Origin: Aphrocallistes beatrix
Taxonomy: Eukaryota; Porifera; Hexactinellida; Sceptrulophora; Aphrocallistidae
DNA length: 64,000 nucleotides
Assembly (NCBI GenBank): GCA_963281255.1
Contig: OY725492.1
Coordinates: 3,649,104-3,713,103 of the forward strand
Reading direction: 5' to 3'
Translations under genes and position numbers: made by a program
Notes under the pieces: generated by a model
What the model saw: only the letters and a program-made list of their open reading frames with translations
Databases searched by the model: none
Told to the model about the DNA's origin: nothing
Shown: in pieces, positions 10,813 through 21,867 of the stretch
Layout: each line of letters opens with the position of its first letter
How positions within the stretch are numbered: the first letter of the stretch is position 1

Positions 10813-11810
10813 GTAAGGACTGTAGGCGTTCAATCTCGGGTCCTGGAACTTGGGTCCATTGTGTATTATTGTCAAATAGGAAGTCATATGAGTCCATTGG
10901 TCATGTTGGCTGACCTCAACTATGTGTGGAATGTGAGTTATGTGGTTTGTCACACCTGTTTTTCACAGATTTAAGATACATTTTGGCAATATTCTGACCT
11001 GTTTTAAGCACATTTTAAAGCGTTATTAATGTGTGATTTTTAAAGATAATCAAGGTAGAAACGGGTTTTAATTCGAAAAATTGAACTTTATTAGTGTAAT
11101 GTTGCTACATTCCAGCGTTGCTATAGAAACGTATTTATACCATTTGAGCCTATATCTTGAAAACCGTTACAGCTAGACATTCAAATTTGACTGTATTTGA
11201 TAGACTACTTTCTATTAGCTCCTAATAAATTTTATAACATTAAATCTTAAGGTTTTTGAGATATGGTGCAATATATTTTATGAATCATATTTGTAAAATT
11301 GCACCATATCCCGAAAACCTTAAATGTTATAAAATGTATTAGGAGCTAATAGAAAGTAGCCTATTATCTATCAAATACAGTCAAATTTGAATGTCTAACT
11401 GTAACGGTTTTCAAGATATAGGCTCAAATGGTATAAATACGTTTCTATAGCAACGCTGGAATGTAGCAACATTACATTAATAAAGTTCAATTTTTCGAAT
11501 TAAAACCCGTTCCTACCTTGATTATCTATAAAAATCACACATTAATAACGCTTTAAAATGTGCTTAAAACAGGTCAGAATATTGCTAAAATGTATCTTAA
11601 ATCTGTGAAAAACAGGTGTGACAAACCACATAACTCACATTCCACACATAGTTGAGGTCAGCCAACATGACCAATGGATTCTAAAAATATGGCTTCCTAT
11701 TTAACAATAATACATTTTCCATGTCTAACTTGAGCGGATTACGAGATATCAATAATATTACACAATGGACCAAGTTCCAGGACCCGAGATTGAACGCCTA
11801 CAGTCCTTAC
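10813..11810. mobile_element. Foldback palindromic element, TTAA flanks
   Basis: Two long inverted arms (about 10813-11273 and 11297-11810) pair almost throughout, around a short centre. The tips are GTAAGGACTGTAGGCG and CGCCTACAGTCCTTAC, and TTAA sits immediately outside both (10809-10812 and 11811-11814). The right arm carries an extra piece of about 80 bp near 11680-11760 that the left arm lacks. No transposase is encoded. TTAA flanks suggest mobilisation by a piggyBac-type transposase, but the tips are not the usual CCC/GGG. Confidence 0.75.
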
Positions 11811-13483
11811 TTAATTAAAACCCTCGCTTGCCACAGGAATGTGTTGCGTCATTTCCGGTTTAAGCCATTTTCAATGGGGAAGCCATAAAAATTTGGGGTA
11901 TTTACTATAAATAGGAAATACCCCAAGCCATCCGGGGGTAAGAGTATATGGCTCTATTTAATAAAAATTAGCAAAAAATTAAACAAAATATTGGACTTGA
12001 CTATCAATTCCATTCTCCGAAGAATTTTCTAAACAGCTAATTCATACGATGGATTATTTCCATTATAATTAGCTCAAAACATATTCATTAGACAACATTT
12101 TTGGATAAAACTCAGCCTGTCAAAAGGTCAGTACAGTAAGGTCATTTTAAAATGATATCGCGATAGTTAAGTAGAACCATTTTGTACAATCAGAACACTC
12201 AGATCATTTTCAGTCATTTCAGATTTATTCAGAAATCCAGGTCATTCTGAATAAGGTTTTACGCATAAACGGAAAGTGGGGAGCGTCTCCCCTGATTTTT
12301 TATTCGAAAACCGGTTTATCAACTTTTGTTAAGTAGAAAATTTGACTCACGTGCCGATCTTTTAGTCCATAATTCTAGTTCTTACCTTAATCAGGATCCA
12401 CCTTCAGATATTCTGGATTTTTCACTTCAGCAACGGGTCATAGAATTTTATACAACTATAAATTTTCACTAAAATATAATATGAAATCAAAGCCATTTAT
12501 ATAGCAGATGTGTAGGCAGGATCTCAAAGAATCGCCGATTTAACATACGTGCATACATGAAAAGTGTGGCCCGCGTTTCCTAGACTGAGATAGTGGGTGT
12601 CCGGACACCCAGGATACCCCGGTGTCGTCGGCCCTGACATATCGAATAAATTATGGCTTAGAGTGACCAGAGGATTTGGACCAAAGCCTGGACATTTACA
12701 CTTTTTTCCTTAAAAAGTCTGGACTATAAAAATAAACTAAAAACTGGACACTAAAAATTTCTAAAATAAACTGGAGCAAAAGTGTCTGGCCGGTGACCCT
12801 ATCATAGATCTAGGCAGTTCTTTGAACAATTTTGAATCGTGTGCGGAACCTTGACTTCTCTCATGAAAATGTGTATAAATATTTTTGCAGTTAGATACCA
12901 AGTGACACTGTATAAATTAGAACAAACTTTCAAATAGTAATTACTCCCTACATCATAATTGACTAGTAATTAGAGTCCAAATATTACCAGTATGCTATAA
13001 ACTTAGGAAATCTAGTTTAATTAACAACTATTAGCAATCTAAATGGTGTAATTGTTTTTCAGATTTTAATTTAATAATTATAATTTGGTTAAACGTGGCA
13101 CAAGTAGCGTCCTGGATTTAAATTAAGAGTATCAGCGATATTTTGTCTACAGATAATTAGATCTAATAGCTTTGTGAATAGTTGATCGCGATAATGACTT
13201 GTAGAACGACGTACGAATTGAAGTTGGAGAATCGATTTGGTACAAGAGCTTAGTAGAGCAAAACTGCACTCTATTCTCAGTTAGGTGATGCGTAACACAT
13301 CATTGTAGAGTATACTTGCATTTGTATGGGGATTTCTAGCTCCATATAATAGTGTAATATGCAATTAACTTGCTAGTCGGAATAAATCAATCAATTTTTT
13401 TAGAAAATAAAAATTTATTCATATGTATGTGCATTTAAGAAGCAAACTTCTAACTACAGAAAAGTAGAGAAGTTGATTTAGAC

Positions 13484-13586
13484 TAGGCTTGTCAAAAGGT
13501 CACCATTTTTAAGTAAGGTTGATTATTTTAAAAATTAGATCCGATCAGACTAGTTCAGTTTATGAGCTGACCTTTTGACAATCCTG
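13484..13586. mobile_element. 103-bp hAT-like MITE
   Basis: Inverted ends TAGGCTTGTCAAAAGGTCA and TGACCTTTTGACAATCCTG. The flanks ATTTAGAC and GTTTAAAC agree at 6 of 8 bases, consistent with an aged 8-bp target duplication. A related end lies near 12116. Confidence 0.55.
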
Positions 13587-14646
13587 GTTTAAACTAAAAT
13601 TCTTGTCGAAAATTGATTAACGCAATACCTTAATTAGATTTGAATTGAAATATTACACTCACCGAATTATGATATTACCACCAGAATGATATCCCTACTC
13701 TATATAGTATACTCACTCTTTGTGATATCCACAGTAATTAAAACTTGCTTTATCTCCAAACGATTGCAAATTAACAAGGCCATAACAAATGGTGTCCGGT
13801 CTGCATGAAACTGGACAAAACTTATCGCTTATGTCCAGTCATTCAAATAATTCTCTTGAGAACAAAAGGAATGCTACAGCGAACACCTAATAAGGTATCG
13901 TCAAATATTTATTCAAGTAATTCACTTTGAATTAATCCATGCCTTGTTAATTAAGAAGATTTTCGATTAAATTGGTTAAAAACAGGTAATGAATTTAAAA
14001 ATTTAGATCATAGCCTACGGCATATGCAGTAGGCTACGTTTAGATCTAAATATCAGTTCTTTGTTAAAAATAATAATAATAGGAAAGAAAGCGGAAATAT
14101 GAAAAAGCAATCGAAAAACCTGAATTAATTCTTAAAAGATTGAACCCACCCTGTTAATTTTTAAATTAATGCCATATACCCTATATCGCTCGCCACAATT
14201 TTCTGGTACGTACATGCTGACAATGAATCACTCCCCGAGATTGGTGTACTAATTTAAAATAATCGGGAAAAATTAAGCTCAGGAATTAGTCATTCAGGCG
14301 TAAGAGACTTTTCCGTAGATTTACGTACACTCGAAGTTAGCATTAAATCTCTGACTATTAACCAGAGCTGCCCAACTCATTTCCATGAGCCAAATTGAAT
14401 GCCTACTGACGAGTATCGGGCCAAATTGAAAATGATTTACATTTTATACCTTAGTTTTCTCTTGCCATCCCGATTATTTTAAATACAAAGGTAATTAATT
14501 ATTCAAGGAAGTATGAATGGGTATCCCATTGAGAGAGAATGGATTAAAATAGGTGTTATACTAAAACTCAGTCCAAACAAGTGAAGTGGGGAAAGGAACT
14601 TTCTCCCAGTTTCCTACCTTGGATCATATTCTTAACGAGAACGAAG

Positions 14647-14691
14647 AAGTTTGCACAGACGGTGTGCATTATACACCGTCTGTGCAAACTT
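14647..14691. repeat. Perfect 19-bp hairpin
   Basis: Arms AAGTTTGCACAGACGGTGT and its exact complement enclose a 7-nt loop (GCATTAT). It sits just before a hairpin-headed repeat. It could be the remains of a MITE tip pair or a transcribed hairpin; nothing else decides. Confidence 0.6.
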
Positions 14692-14842
14692 AGAAACTTT
14701 CGCTTAGATCTTCGAACTCCTTTGTAGACTAATTATTATTTACCTGTATGCCATAATTTCATTTTTCTAGCACCTCCCAGTTCCTCAATAAACTAACGAG
14801 AATTGAAAAACAACAACAAAACATTGAGTTTTAATATATAAA

Positions 14843-15305
14843 ACAAGCGCGCTTTGCTTGCGCTGCGCGGTTGGCGGAAACAGTGTCCGCCAGACGCGCC
14901 CTTTGGGCGCCTAGGCTCACATTGATTAATTATAAGGTAGGTAGTATCTCTAAATACTTGTACGTCTGACTTACTGTTATAATCGATATCACTCGAAAAA
15001 TCACAAAATTTGTCAATTTTTCACTTTTTTTGATACGTAATGATGACGTCATAACAGAATGATAAGTTATATTTTTTTAATGATAGTCTATTAAAATTTC
15101 AGCCTTCTATCACCTAAAATGGCTGAGTTATAGTCGAATAACTGACATTTCTAACTATAAAAAAGGTGAAAGTAACAATGACATCATAATTCCATGATGA
15201 GTCGACATTTTTGTCTGAGGTCAGAACTTAGTGGAACCATAGCCAAGAGACTCAAACATACCAAAAATAAGCTTTCTGTGCCTGGCAGTTTCTTCAATCA
15301 ATTCG
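14843..15305. repeat. Triple-hairpin, CRE-bearing repeat, copy 1
   Basis: It begins with a GC-rich head of successive hairpins (AAGCGCGCTTTGCTTG; GGCGGAAACAGTGTCCGCC; GGCGCC-type) in otherwise AT-rich DNA. It continues with an AT-rich body containing GATGACGTCATAAC, a consensus CRE/ATF site, and ends with CTTCAATCAATTCG. Other copies lie at 17778, 37304, 38131, 41358 and, as fragments, at 34099 and 48860. It has no coding capacity and its mobilising class is unknown to me. Confidence 0.75.
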
Positions 15306-16777
15306 TTACAGATATTATAATATTTCACATGTACAATTCAATTCTCGTGCTTAACAAGTAATTGTCTTCACACATTTTATAAAATTGAATTTTAAGTTAG
15401 AAGCGAGATCTCCAGGACTAATATTCATATGGTATTGTCATATATGGAATTATGGATAAATTATATGTATGTGCAAGGGTTCTATATTCCGATATAAAAG
15501 TATAGATAGATTAGGATGAGTAGTACCCCGCAGGCAGGCCGTAATTCTCTCAAAGAATAAGTTAATTTGTGGAGAAGTTGAAGCTACATATGCATATTTG
15601 CAGCTGATTCTAAGATATTTAATATGCTTGCATGCTAAATCAATGTGTTAAGCAAAATTTTGTGATTTTATTTTACACGTAATTGGAAAACAATTCAACA
15701 CAGCAATTAAATGTTCACATATAGTGAACTCATCTAAAGTATATAGCACTCCCAATTCAATCGAACATTCTTCCGTTAACTTATTTGAGGTTAAAAATAT
15801 TACGATCTCAAGATATCACGGTACTAAATCATCCATGGTTACTTTATACTAGGATCTCAAGATATCATGCAACAGTACAATAAGATAGAATTGCACTACA
15901 CTTATGATTGATGAAACATGAAACATGAATATTGATTACTCTACATAGACATTATATACTGACGTTTACACTTTGATGGTAAAAGCATATCCTATAACAT
16001 ATAAAAAAGTCCCTGACAGATGGGATGGGAGTGGCAACATTCCTGGGTCGATGATACAACATGAAATAATAAAAAATTGTTTTATCCATAGTAAATTTTT
16101 TCATCAACCTAACTGGGGCACGGATATCATCACCATTACCAACTGCAGTCAACGTCATTGATATTGATATTTAAATTAATTAATCTTCCCCGAACTTTTG
16201 TCGGCACAGCGTATTGGAAAAATCCCACAAAAATGTCGAGCTATTCTAAAGATTAAGAATCACATCACCTAACTACTGACTTTTTAATCAAAAACCCCTA
16301 TTTATTTCACAAAACAGTTTTTTGATTAAAGAGTCAATTATTTAGATTCTGTAACCTAGTCTTAAACCAAGGATCAAAATATACAAAAGTATAAATGTGT
16401 CTCAGAGTTTTAAAATTATAGCAATTCCCTCTCAAATTTCTATATTTCTAACATATTCACCAATTTCAATTATATACCTCGAGAATCACTAAACTGGACA
16501 GTTCACTACGGAGATTCACACCTGGGGAACTCTGCTTAGATATTCATATCTCTGTTCGGTGCTACACTATCCGTCTATTGCATGATTTTTTTGGAATAAG
16601 AAAAACTTTATTATTAAAACTCAATTTTCGTCCACACACATGTCAATACGCATATAAGCAGTATATCTGTACGGAATTAATTGAAGAACCTACCAATCAC
16701 AGAAAGTTCATTTTTGGTACATTAAAATATCGTGTTATTCTCTTGCAGCGCAAGCGAGCGAATCGGAGGAGGATATA
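15306..16777. other. Intergenic, no gene seen
   Basis: AT-rich sequence between repeats. Short overlapping open frames on both strands near 15950-16160 and 16578-16943 have no conserved content, and the latter runs across a MITE. Confidence 0.4.
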
Positions 16778-17023
16778 CACTGCCTGGCCAAAAGTATTGG
16801 AACACATTCTAATGTGTGCCACTTTTGCCATAAGTGGCATATGTGGCAGGGAAACTGGCCCATTGAAGGAAATCAACAAAAGTTTAGTGGAAGAGGTCGG
16901 AGGGACAGTTTCTACTGATATCACAATGTTTACACTTGTTTAATGTTGTATTCAACGGGTTGTGCCACTTTGGTAAGAGTGGCGCACATTAGAATGTGTT
17001 CCAATACTTTTGGCCAAGCAGTG
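16778..17023. mobile_element. Tc1-like MITE, 246 bp
   Basis: The ends CACTGCCTGGCCAAAAG and CTTTTGGCCAAGCAGTG are inverted, continue through TATTGGAACACATT, and are flanked by TA on both sides. GGCCAAAAGTATTGGAAC is the typical end of Tc1-family elements. A second inner inverted pair (GCCACTTTTGCCATAAGTGG) is present. There is no transposase. Confidence 0.85.
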
Positions 17024-17777
17024 TATGAAATTTAACAAGTATGTATGTATTTACTGAAAAGGTAAATGTTGAATTTTGTGGCGATACACATTAGCCGAAA
17101 AGAATCTAAATTTTATCGCCATCATCGATTATCCCTGGCGTAGCTGGCAAAAACAAAAATACGATATTATTAAAATGATTTTATATAAACTAACCTTGAA
17201 ATAAAAGGATCTGAAAATAAAAAATTAAGAAAATATAGTGTAAAATAAAGGCAATCAAGTCACCAATTACAAATATATATACTACTTCAAGACTAGTTAG
17301 TAAATGACTTTGAAAAATCAAGATCATTCGATATTCCTAATAATATAAGCACAATAAGCCTAAATTTTAGCCAGAATAGGATATGCAATCACATTTTACT
17401 AAGGTGATATTCGAAACTAATTGAATTGAAGCGTTAGCACTAAATTTATTAATATTTGTATAGACGTAGAAGTTACCAAGAGTGGGAGAATGAAACACTT
17501 GAAACGTGCTATTGCACAAAAAGTCACGAGATCGAAAGGAAAGGAGCATCGCGTTCAGATAAGCTGGTAAGTTCTTAGCAACTATAATTACCACTTAATG
17601 CGTACTTGAAAAACTAATTAAGTAGGAATTACAGATCCTTATCAAATCAATGATAAGATAAGATTGAGAGAACAAATACCTAAATTGGTGTCTCTACCTC
17701 AAAATTAAACTAATATTCTAAGATGTTATTTAGAATTGTCCTACTCTACATCAAAGAAAAGTCCGGTTTTAATATAT
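17024..17777. other. Intergenic, AT-rich
   Basis: Nothing I can support. Short open frames only, with no recognisable protein. Confidence 0.35.
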
Positions 17778-18010
17778 GGCAAGCGCTTCGCTTGCTTGCG
17801 CTGCGCGGTTGGCGGACACTTTGTGTCCGCCGGAGGCGTCCTTTGGACGCCCAGGCTCATATTGATTAATTATAAGGTAGAAGACATCTCTAAATACTTG
17901 TACGTCTGTGCTTAGTGATAATTATAATCAATATCACAATCACAAAATTTGTCAATTTTTCACATTTTGATGCATAATGATTACGTCATAACATAATGGT
18001 TATCATTATT
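17778..18010. repeat. Triple-hairpin repeat, copy 2 (truncated)
   Basis: The head hairpins are intact: AAGCGCTTCGCTTGCTTG, then GGCGGACAC-TTT-GTGTCCGCC, then GGCGTCC-TTT-GGACGCC. The body has a decayed CRE (GATTACGTCATAAC) and then departs from the family at about 18010. The compensating change from GGCGCCC to GGCGTCC with GGACGCC on the other arm keeps the third hairpin paired. Confidence 0.7.
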
Positions 18011-18138
18011 TTATGAAATTTCTTATTTTAAGCTAAAACCGATTTCTCAACGGCTAATATAGGGTATTTCATTGTGTTGATTTCGATTTTCGCACTTTCA
18101 AAGTAATACTGGTAATACATATGTGTATATGCATCTAC

Positions 18139-18466
18139 ATCCCTATAAACCCCATGTCAACCGCTGGAAGCTAGTCTCTAGCATATTTTTCAAAATTCTC
18201 AAATGGTGTGAAAATATGCACACAACCTTTTTTATTGCTATACATTACGATACATTTAAGATATCAAACATAAGTAGTGGCTTTGAAGTATTAATAACAA
18301 TGACAATCTATTATAGTGCCGTACAATGATTTCCATTGTGATAGTGTAGTCAAATATTTTGTATAGAAAAGGTGTGAAAAATTGTTTTCCATTTTTTTTG
18401 CAGAGGTGTGAAAATTTCGCTTAGATCTTAGAACTTAATCGTAGATTAATCATTTGACACCTACAT
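18139..18466 (+). repeat. Dispersed repeat with GGAAGCTAGTCTCTAGCA
   Basis: About 300 bp starting CCCATGTCAACCGCTGGAAG and running through CAAATGGTGTGAAAATATG and AAAAGGTGTGAAAAATTG. The same sequence is found inverted at 39312-39600, in tandem at 34979-35550, and in pieces near 300-440 and 4516. Its 3' portion is split by the hAT MITE at 18467. Confidence 0.65.
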
Positions 18467-18609
18467 AGGGGCGTAGCCAGTGGCGACTACAAGGGCCTGC
18501 CAGGGGCTACGGTCCGTCTTAACTGGGCCTGCAGAAACATTTTCTGGGCCTGCAGGATATTTAGTGGGCCTGCGGGCAGGCTCTGCAGGCCCATTGGCTA
18601 CGCCTATGT
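18467..18609. mobile_element. hAT MITE with 8-bp target duplication
   Basis: A 143-bp unit with inverted ends AGGGGCGTAGCC and GGCTACGCCTATGT, flanked by ACCTACAT at both 18459-18466 and 18610-18617. The related repeat at 37871-37889, on the other strand, has ACCTACAT once with no insert, which is the empty site. The interior has several GGGCCTGC repeats. Non-coding. Confidence 0.9.
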
Positions 18610-18617
18610 ACCTACAT

Positions 18618-20309
18618 GCCAATTTTCATATCCCTACGACATGCCAATTCTTCAATCAGTTCGGACAAACAAACAAAAATCCAAGATATATTAAGTGAGA
18701 AATTCTGTGCTTTACAGCGTCATCTCTCATAAAAATGGCCTCTGACACTAAGCACACATTTTCTTTGTATCAATGGATCCTCAGTTTCCCGATGCTTCAA
18801 GGTAGGAAGGCAAAACTTCTCCAAGACTTCAGAGATATAGAATCAGCGTTTAGTGTCTGTTTGAAAGGATCCTCTAAATGATCGTTCTGAAGATTTGTTG
18901 GGTGAAAAAGTTCAGAGGCTGTCGTCCCTAAGAAACTCGTTTCCAATCATGTTTAGTCCAAGAACGAGGATTGAGACATAATTGAATCTTTTGACTTTTA
19001 TGTTTTTCGGACAATTATTTATAGTGGGAAGGGTTTTGCTCCAATTCTATTAAAGAAAGTACTGAAGAATCCTTACTAACCGGAACAGATTGGTTGAGAT
19101 AATTCTAACAAGCCTTCTTTCGAGTTGATTGCCAACGTTTGCCGATTGATTTTCGAATAAAAATATTTTAGAGACACGGGAAAGCTTGTCCAGATCTAGG
19201 TTTATCTTCGATAGATGTTTGCTTTCCAGTAAATGTCTTGACTTGATTATACTATATTATAATATGTTCCTAACTATCGCCAGATTCTAATACACAGAGA
19301 CGGATACCAATTTTTGAATTTTCATTTACCAAATTGGTGTTCAGTTAAGTTTTGCACTGAAACAGCGTGACAGATTAATTTTAAGTAAGCTGGTAGGTGG
19401 TTAGAATACAACTTTAATATTGGGCCTTAATTTTGTGAAAAAATGTAAACGAAAATATTTTTGAGACGGTCACCTTGTCACCTATATTGATAGAATTACT
19501 ACTATAAATAGCATAAAACATACCTATTTGAGTATAGATAATAATTCGAGGTTTGGCGTTGAATTACAAACTTTCAAACACGTCGTTAGCTTGTAAATCT
19601 GAAATTACATCTCTTTTCGCTTTGATAAGCAAGTTACTTCAGAATAGTAATGTTATTGAAGTATATCGGTTTAGAGATCTGGACTCTCAATCTTCTCTGA
19701 GGTGAAAATCCATTTATATACCATGTGTGAGATAGTATTCTAACCGAAAAATTTTAAAACCATTTTTAGACAAAAACAACGTGTTGACTGGCTATATCTA
19801 GCTAAAATTCGCATTAGTGAAACTACGTAGCATTAGTAGTACAAATACATTAAACCTGAAAAATATGTGTCACTTACTTTACAAATCTTGAAAAGACATG
19901 TTTCTTGGTTAGTACTGCATTGTGGAATTATACTAGAGGAAGCACACTAAAAATTGTCTGCATCCTACGCTTATAAAATACCTACATCATTATCTTATAT
20001 ATTATTAATGATCAAATTCATATTCTCTCACAGCATATTTTGTGAGGGAATTATAAGAATTGCATATACAGACAGACACTCTTGTTGATCTGAACTTGGT
20101 AGTTCGATTAGTGAGCTGCTGGATATCAAGGGTTATAGTCTAATTGATTATTCACCATTTCATTAATCCTGAAAAAATGGGACTGGTCAAATTAGGAAGA
20201 GTGTCCTGTAATCCGTTTGAAATCCAGATAAAGATTAATATATTCAAATGTACAGAGCACAGCGAGGTTTAAATAGAAGTTATATCTAACTATATTAACA
20301 ACGATAACA
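18618..20309. other. Intergenic 3' of ATG13
   Basis: The first ~80 bp complete the repeat interrupted by the MITE (CCAATTCTTCAATCAGTTCG, then GACAAACAAACAAAAATCC). The rest is AT-rich, without a gene I can support. Confidence 0.4.
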
Positions 20310-21362
20310 TTAAGTGTCAGTAAGTAAGATTCGCTTATATTCTTCAATCTTCTGACCCAAGCCTGGCAATTCATCTCTCATAAAATCGAGAGTTTTCTTT
20401 AAGGTGACCGGATCCTTCCATCCGCTCTCTGGAATTTCAGGCGGGTTAAAGAAGTAATCATACATGCTGCTGCCCGTGTGTTCTGAGAACATTGGAGTGA
20501 TCCCTTCGCACCTTATCGAATCGTGTTTTTCCCCTGGACTATCACTGTTTAGTGTAATATGGCTAGAAACTGATAGGATGGACTCATCCAGTGGAATGTC
20601 AGGAATGTTGAGTGTAATCGGTTGTATTTCTCCCAGCGCAGCAAAAGGACCCTGTAGCTGCTGGTTGAGAGATTCTTGCACGGAACATTCTCCATATCCA
20701 AATGCCCCTTTGACCCCGCAGTCCTCAGGATCAAACGACCGCTCTGGCGTTGTTGTCAGTCCATTTTGTATGAAACTATCGAGCGTGGAGATCTCCTGAG
20801 TTAAGATGAGTGAGGTGCGGTATGCTATCCTGACTAAGATCTTTCCGTAGGGCGTGCTAGTGGAGGCTACCTCCTTCTCCTTCATATCGCGTCCCAGACT
20901 GGAATAGTCCGGGGCGCCTAGGAAGAAGGAGTGCCTGAGTCTGGTCTGGTCGCCTTGTCTGGCTAGAGAGTAGGACGGGGTGGTCCTAGAAGCTGTGAGG
21001 ACGGATCTCAGAAGAATGGCCATATGATTGTACACATTGGTAGAAGAGGCGTCGTACTTCTCCTCTAGCAAGTGCATGCTCCATATTTCAATGCTTAACT
21101 TCTGGTCCTCCATGTCTGCAAACACCTCCAGACAGACTGGACGGTCTGGTGTAGGAACAGGGCTCTCTGCCATTGACTTAATCTCGTCTCTGACCGACTC
21201 GACCCCGTCGATAGCTAGATTGAACCAGGACGTGACGTGGGGGTTAGCTGCAGAGTGAGTGTGCTGTTTGCTTCCATTTCTGGACTGAAGTAACAATTCG
21301 AAGCATTTGAAGCAGAGATTCTTTAGAAATCTATCAAAATCAGATCTAGCTAGTGCTGACAT
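20310..21362 (-). CDS. ATG13: Autophagy-related protein 13
   Basis: 350 residues in one exon from the ATG at 21362. The N-terminal ~200 residues match the ATG13 HORMA domain in order: DFDRFLKNLCFKCFELLLQSR; TSWFNLAI (human SDWFNLAI); VCLEVF; SIEIWSMH; VYNHMAILLRSVLTASRTTP (human [20 protein letters not shown]); and GKILVRIAYRTSLIL. The C-terminal part is Ser/Pro-rich and presumed disordered, as in the family. ATG13 recruits ATG101 and links ULK1 to FIP200 at the start of autophagosome formation. The protein is shorter than human ATG13 (about 517), mainly in the tail. A segment SMYDYFFNPPEIPES might stand in for the LIR, but I cannot show it. It is the downstream minus-strand neighbour of FUBP with a ~500 bp gap, so each gene probably has its own promoter. 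Confidence 0.85.
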   Translation of the reverse strand: MSALARSDFDRFLKNLCFKCFELLLQSRNGSKQHTHSAANPHVTSWFNLAIDGVESVRDEIKSMAESPVPTPDRPVCLEVFADMEDQKLSIEIWSMHLLEEKYDASSTNVYNHMAILLRSVLTASRTTPSYSLARQGDQTRLRHSFFLGAPDYSSLGRDMKEKEVASTSTPYGKILVRIAYRTSLILTQEISTLDSFIQNGLTTTPERSFDPEDCGVKGAFGYGECSVQESLNQQLQGPFAALGEIQPITLNIPDIPLDESILSVSSHITLNSDSPGEKHDSIRCEGITPMFSEHTGSSMYDYFFNPPEIPESGWKDPVTLKKTLDFMRDELPGLGQKIEEYKRILLTDT

Positions 21363-21867
21363 CGCAGTAACAAGTGATCTCCTGAGTGGAATGCAGTAGT
21401 CCTGAATAAGTTTTCTTGTCAGCGGAGAAGTTACCTAATTGTCTGATTACGGATTAGTACTTTGATGTTGTAGTATGAATATGCATGGTGTTATTCAGTA
21501 ATTTGTAAAATGACTCCCAAAGTGTAGCGGCCTACCGCAACAATTCTTAAGCCATTGGAGTAATTGAATTAGTGAACATATACAAAATATGGAGCCAATA
21601 GGATGACACTACGCATGTCAACAAGAATAGCAAACTTGCTGCGTCGCAATATCCATTATTGATTAGTACCCATTATTGATTACTATTAGGTAGATTATTT
21701 AACTAATTACCACATCCAATAACAACTAATTAGCGTCGAGATGTAAAGGTACATTGTATAACAGATAATTATGAGCTAACAGAAGTATCATCAAAGCATA
21801 GCAACGTTAAGGGCTACACAAACTTATAATAGCTAAAATGTCACTATAGCACATTTCCATAGCGACA
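21363..21867. other. ATG13-FUBP intergenic
   Basis: About 500 bp that must hold the FUBP 3' end and the ATG13 promoter. AT-rich; no distinct element seen. Confidence 0.4.

Larger units (their letters stand above)
11811..14842. other. Gene-free repeat-rich stretch
   Basis: No coding sequence supported. Contents: a hairpin at about 11893-11926 (TTGGGGTATTT paired with AAATACCCCAA); a single MITE end near 12116 (GCCTGTCAAAAGGTCAG); a 16-bp perfect palindrome GGGTGTCCGGACACCC at about 12594-12609; a hAT-like short element at about 12661-12807 (GTGACCAG at one end, CCGGTGACCCTA at the other); the MITE at 13484-13586; and the hairpin at 14647-14691. Confidence 0.5.

Noticed and set aside
14647-14691. 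microRNA precursor
   Set aside because: The pairing is perfect and short (19 bp), unlike a typical precursor with bulges and a 60-plus nt stem; a MITE remnant is as likely.
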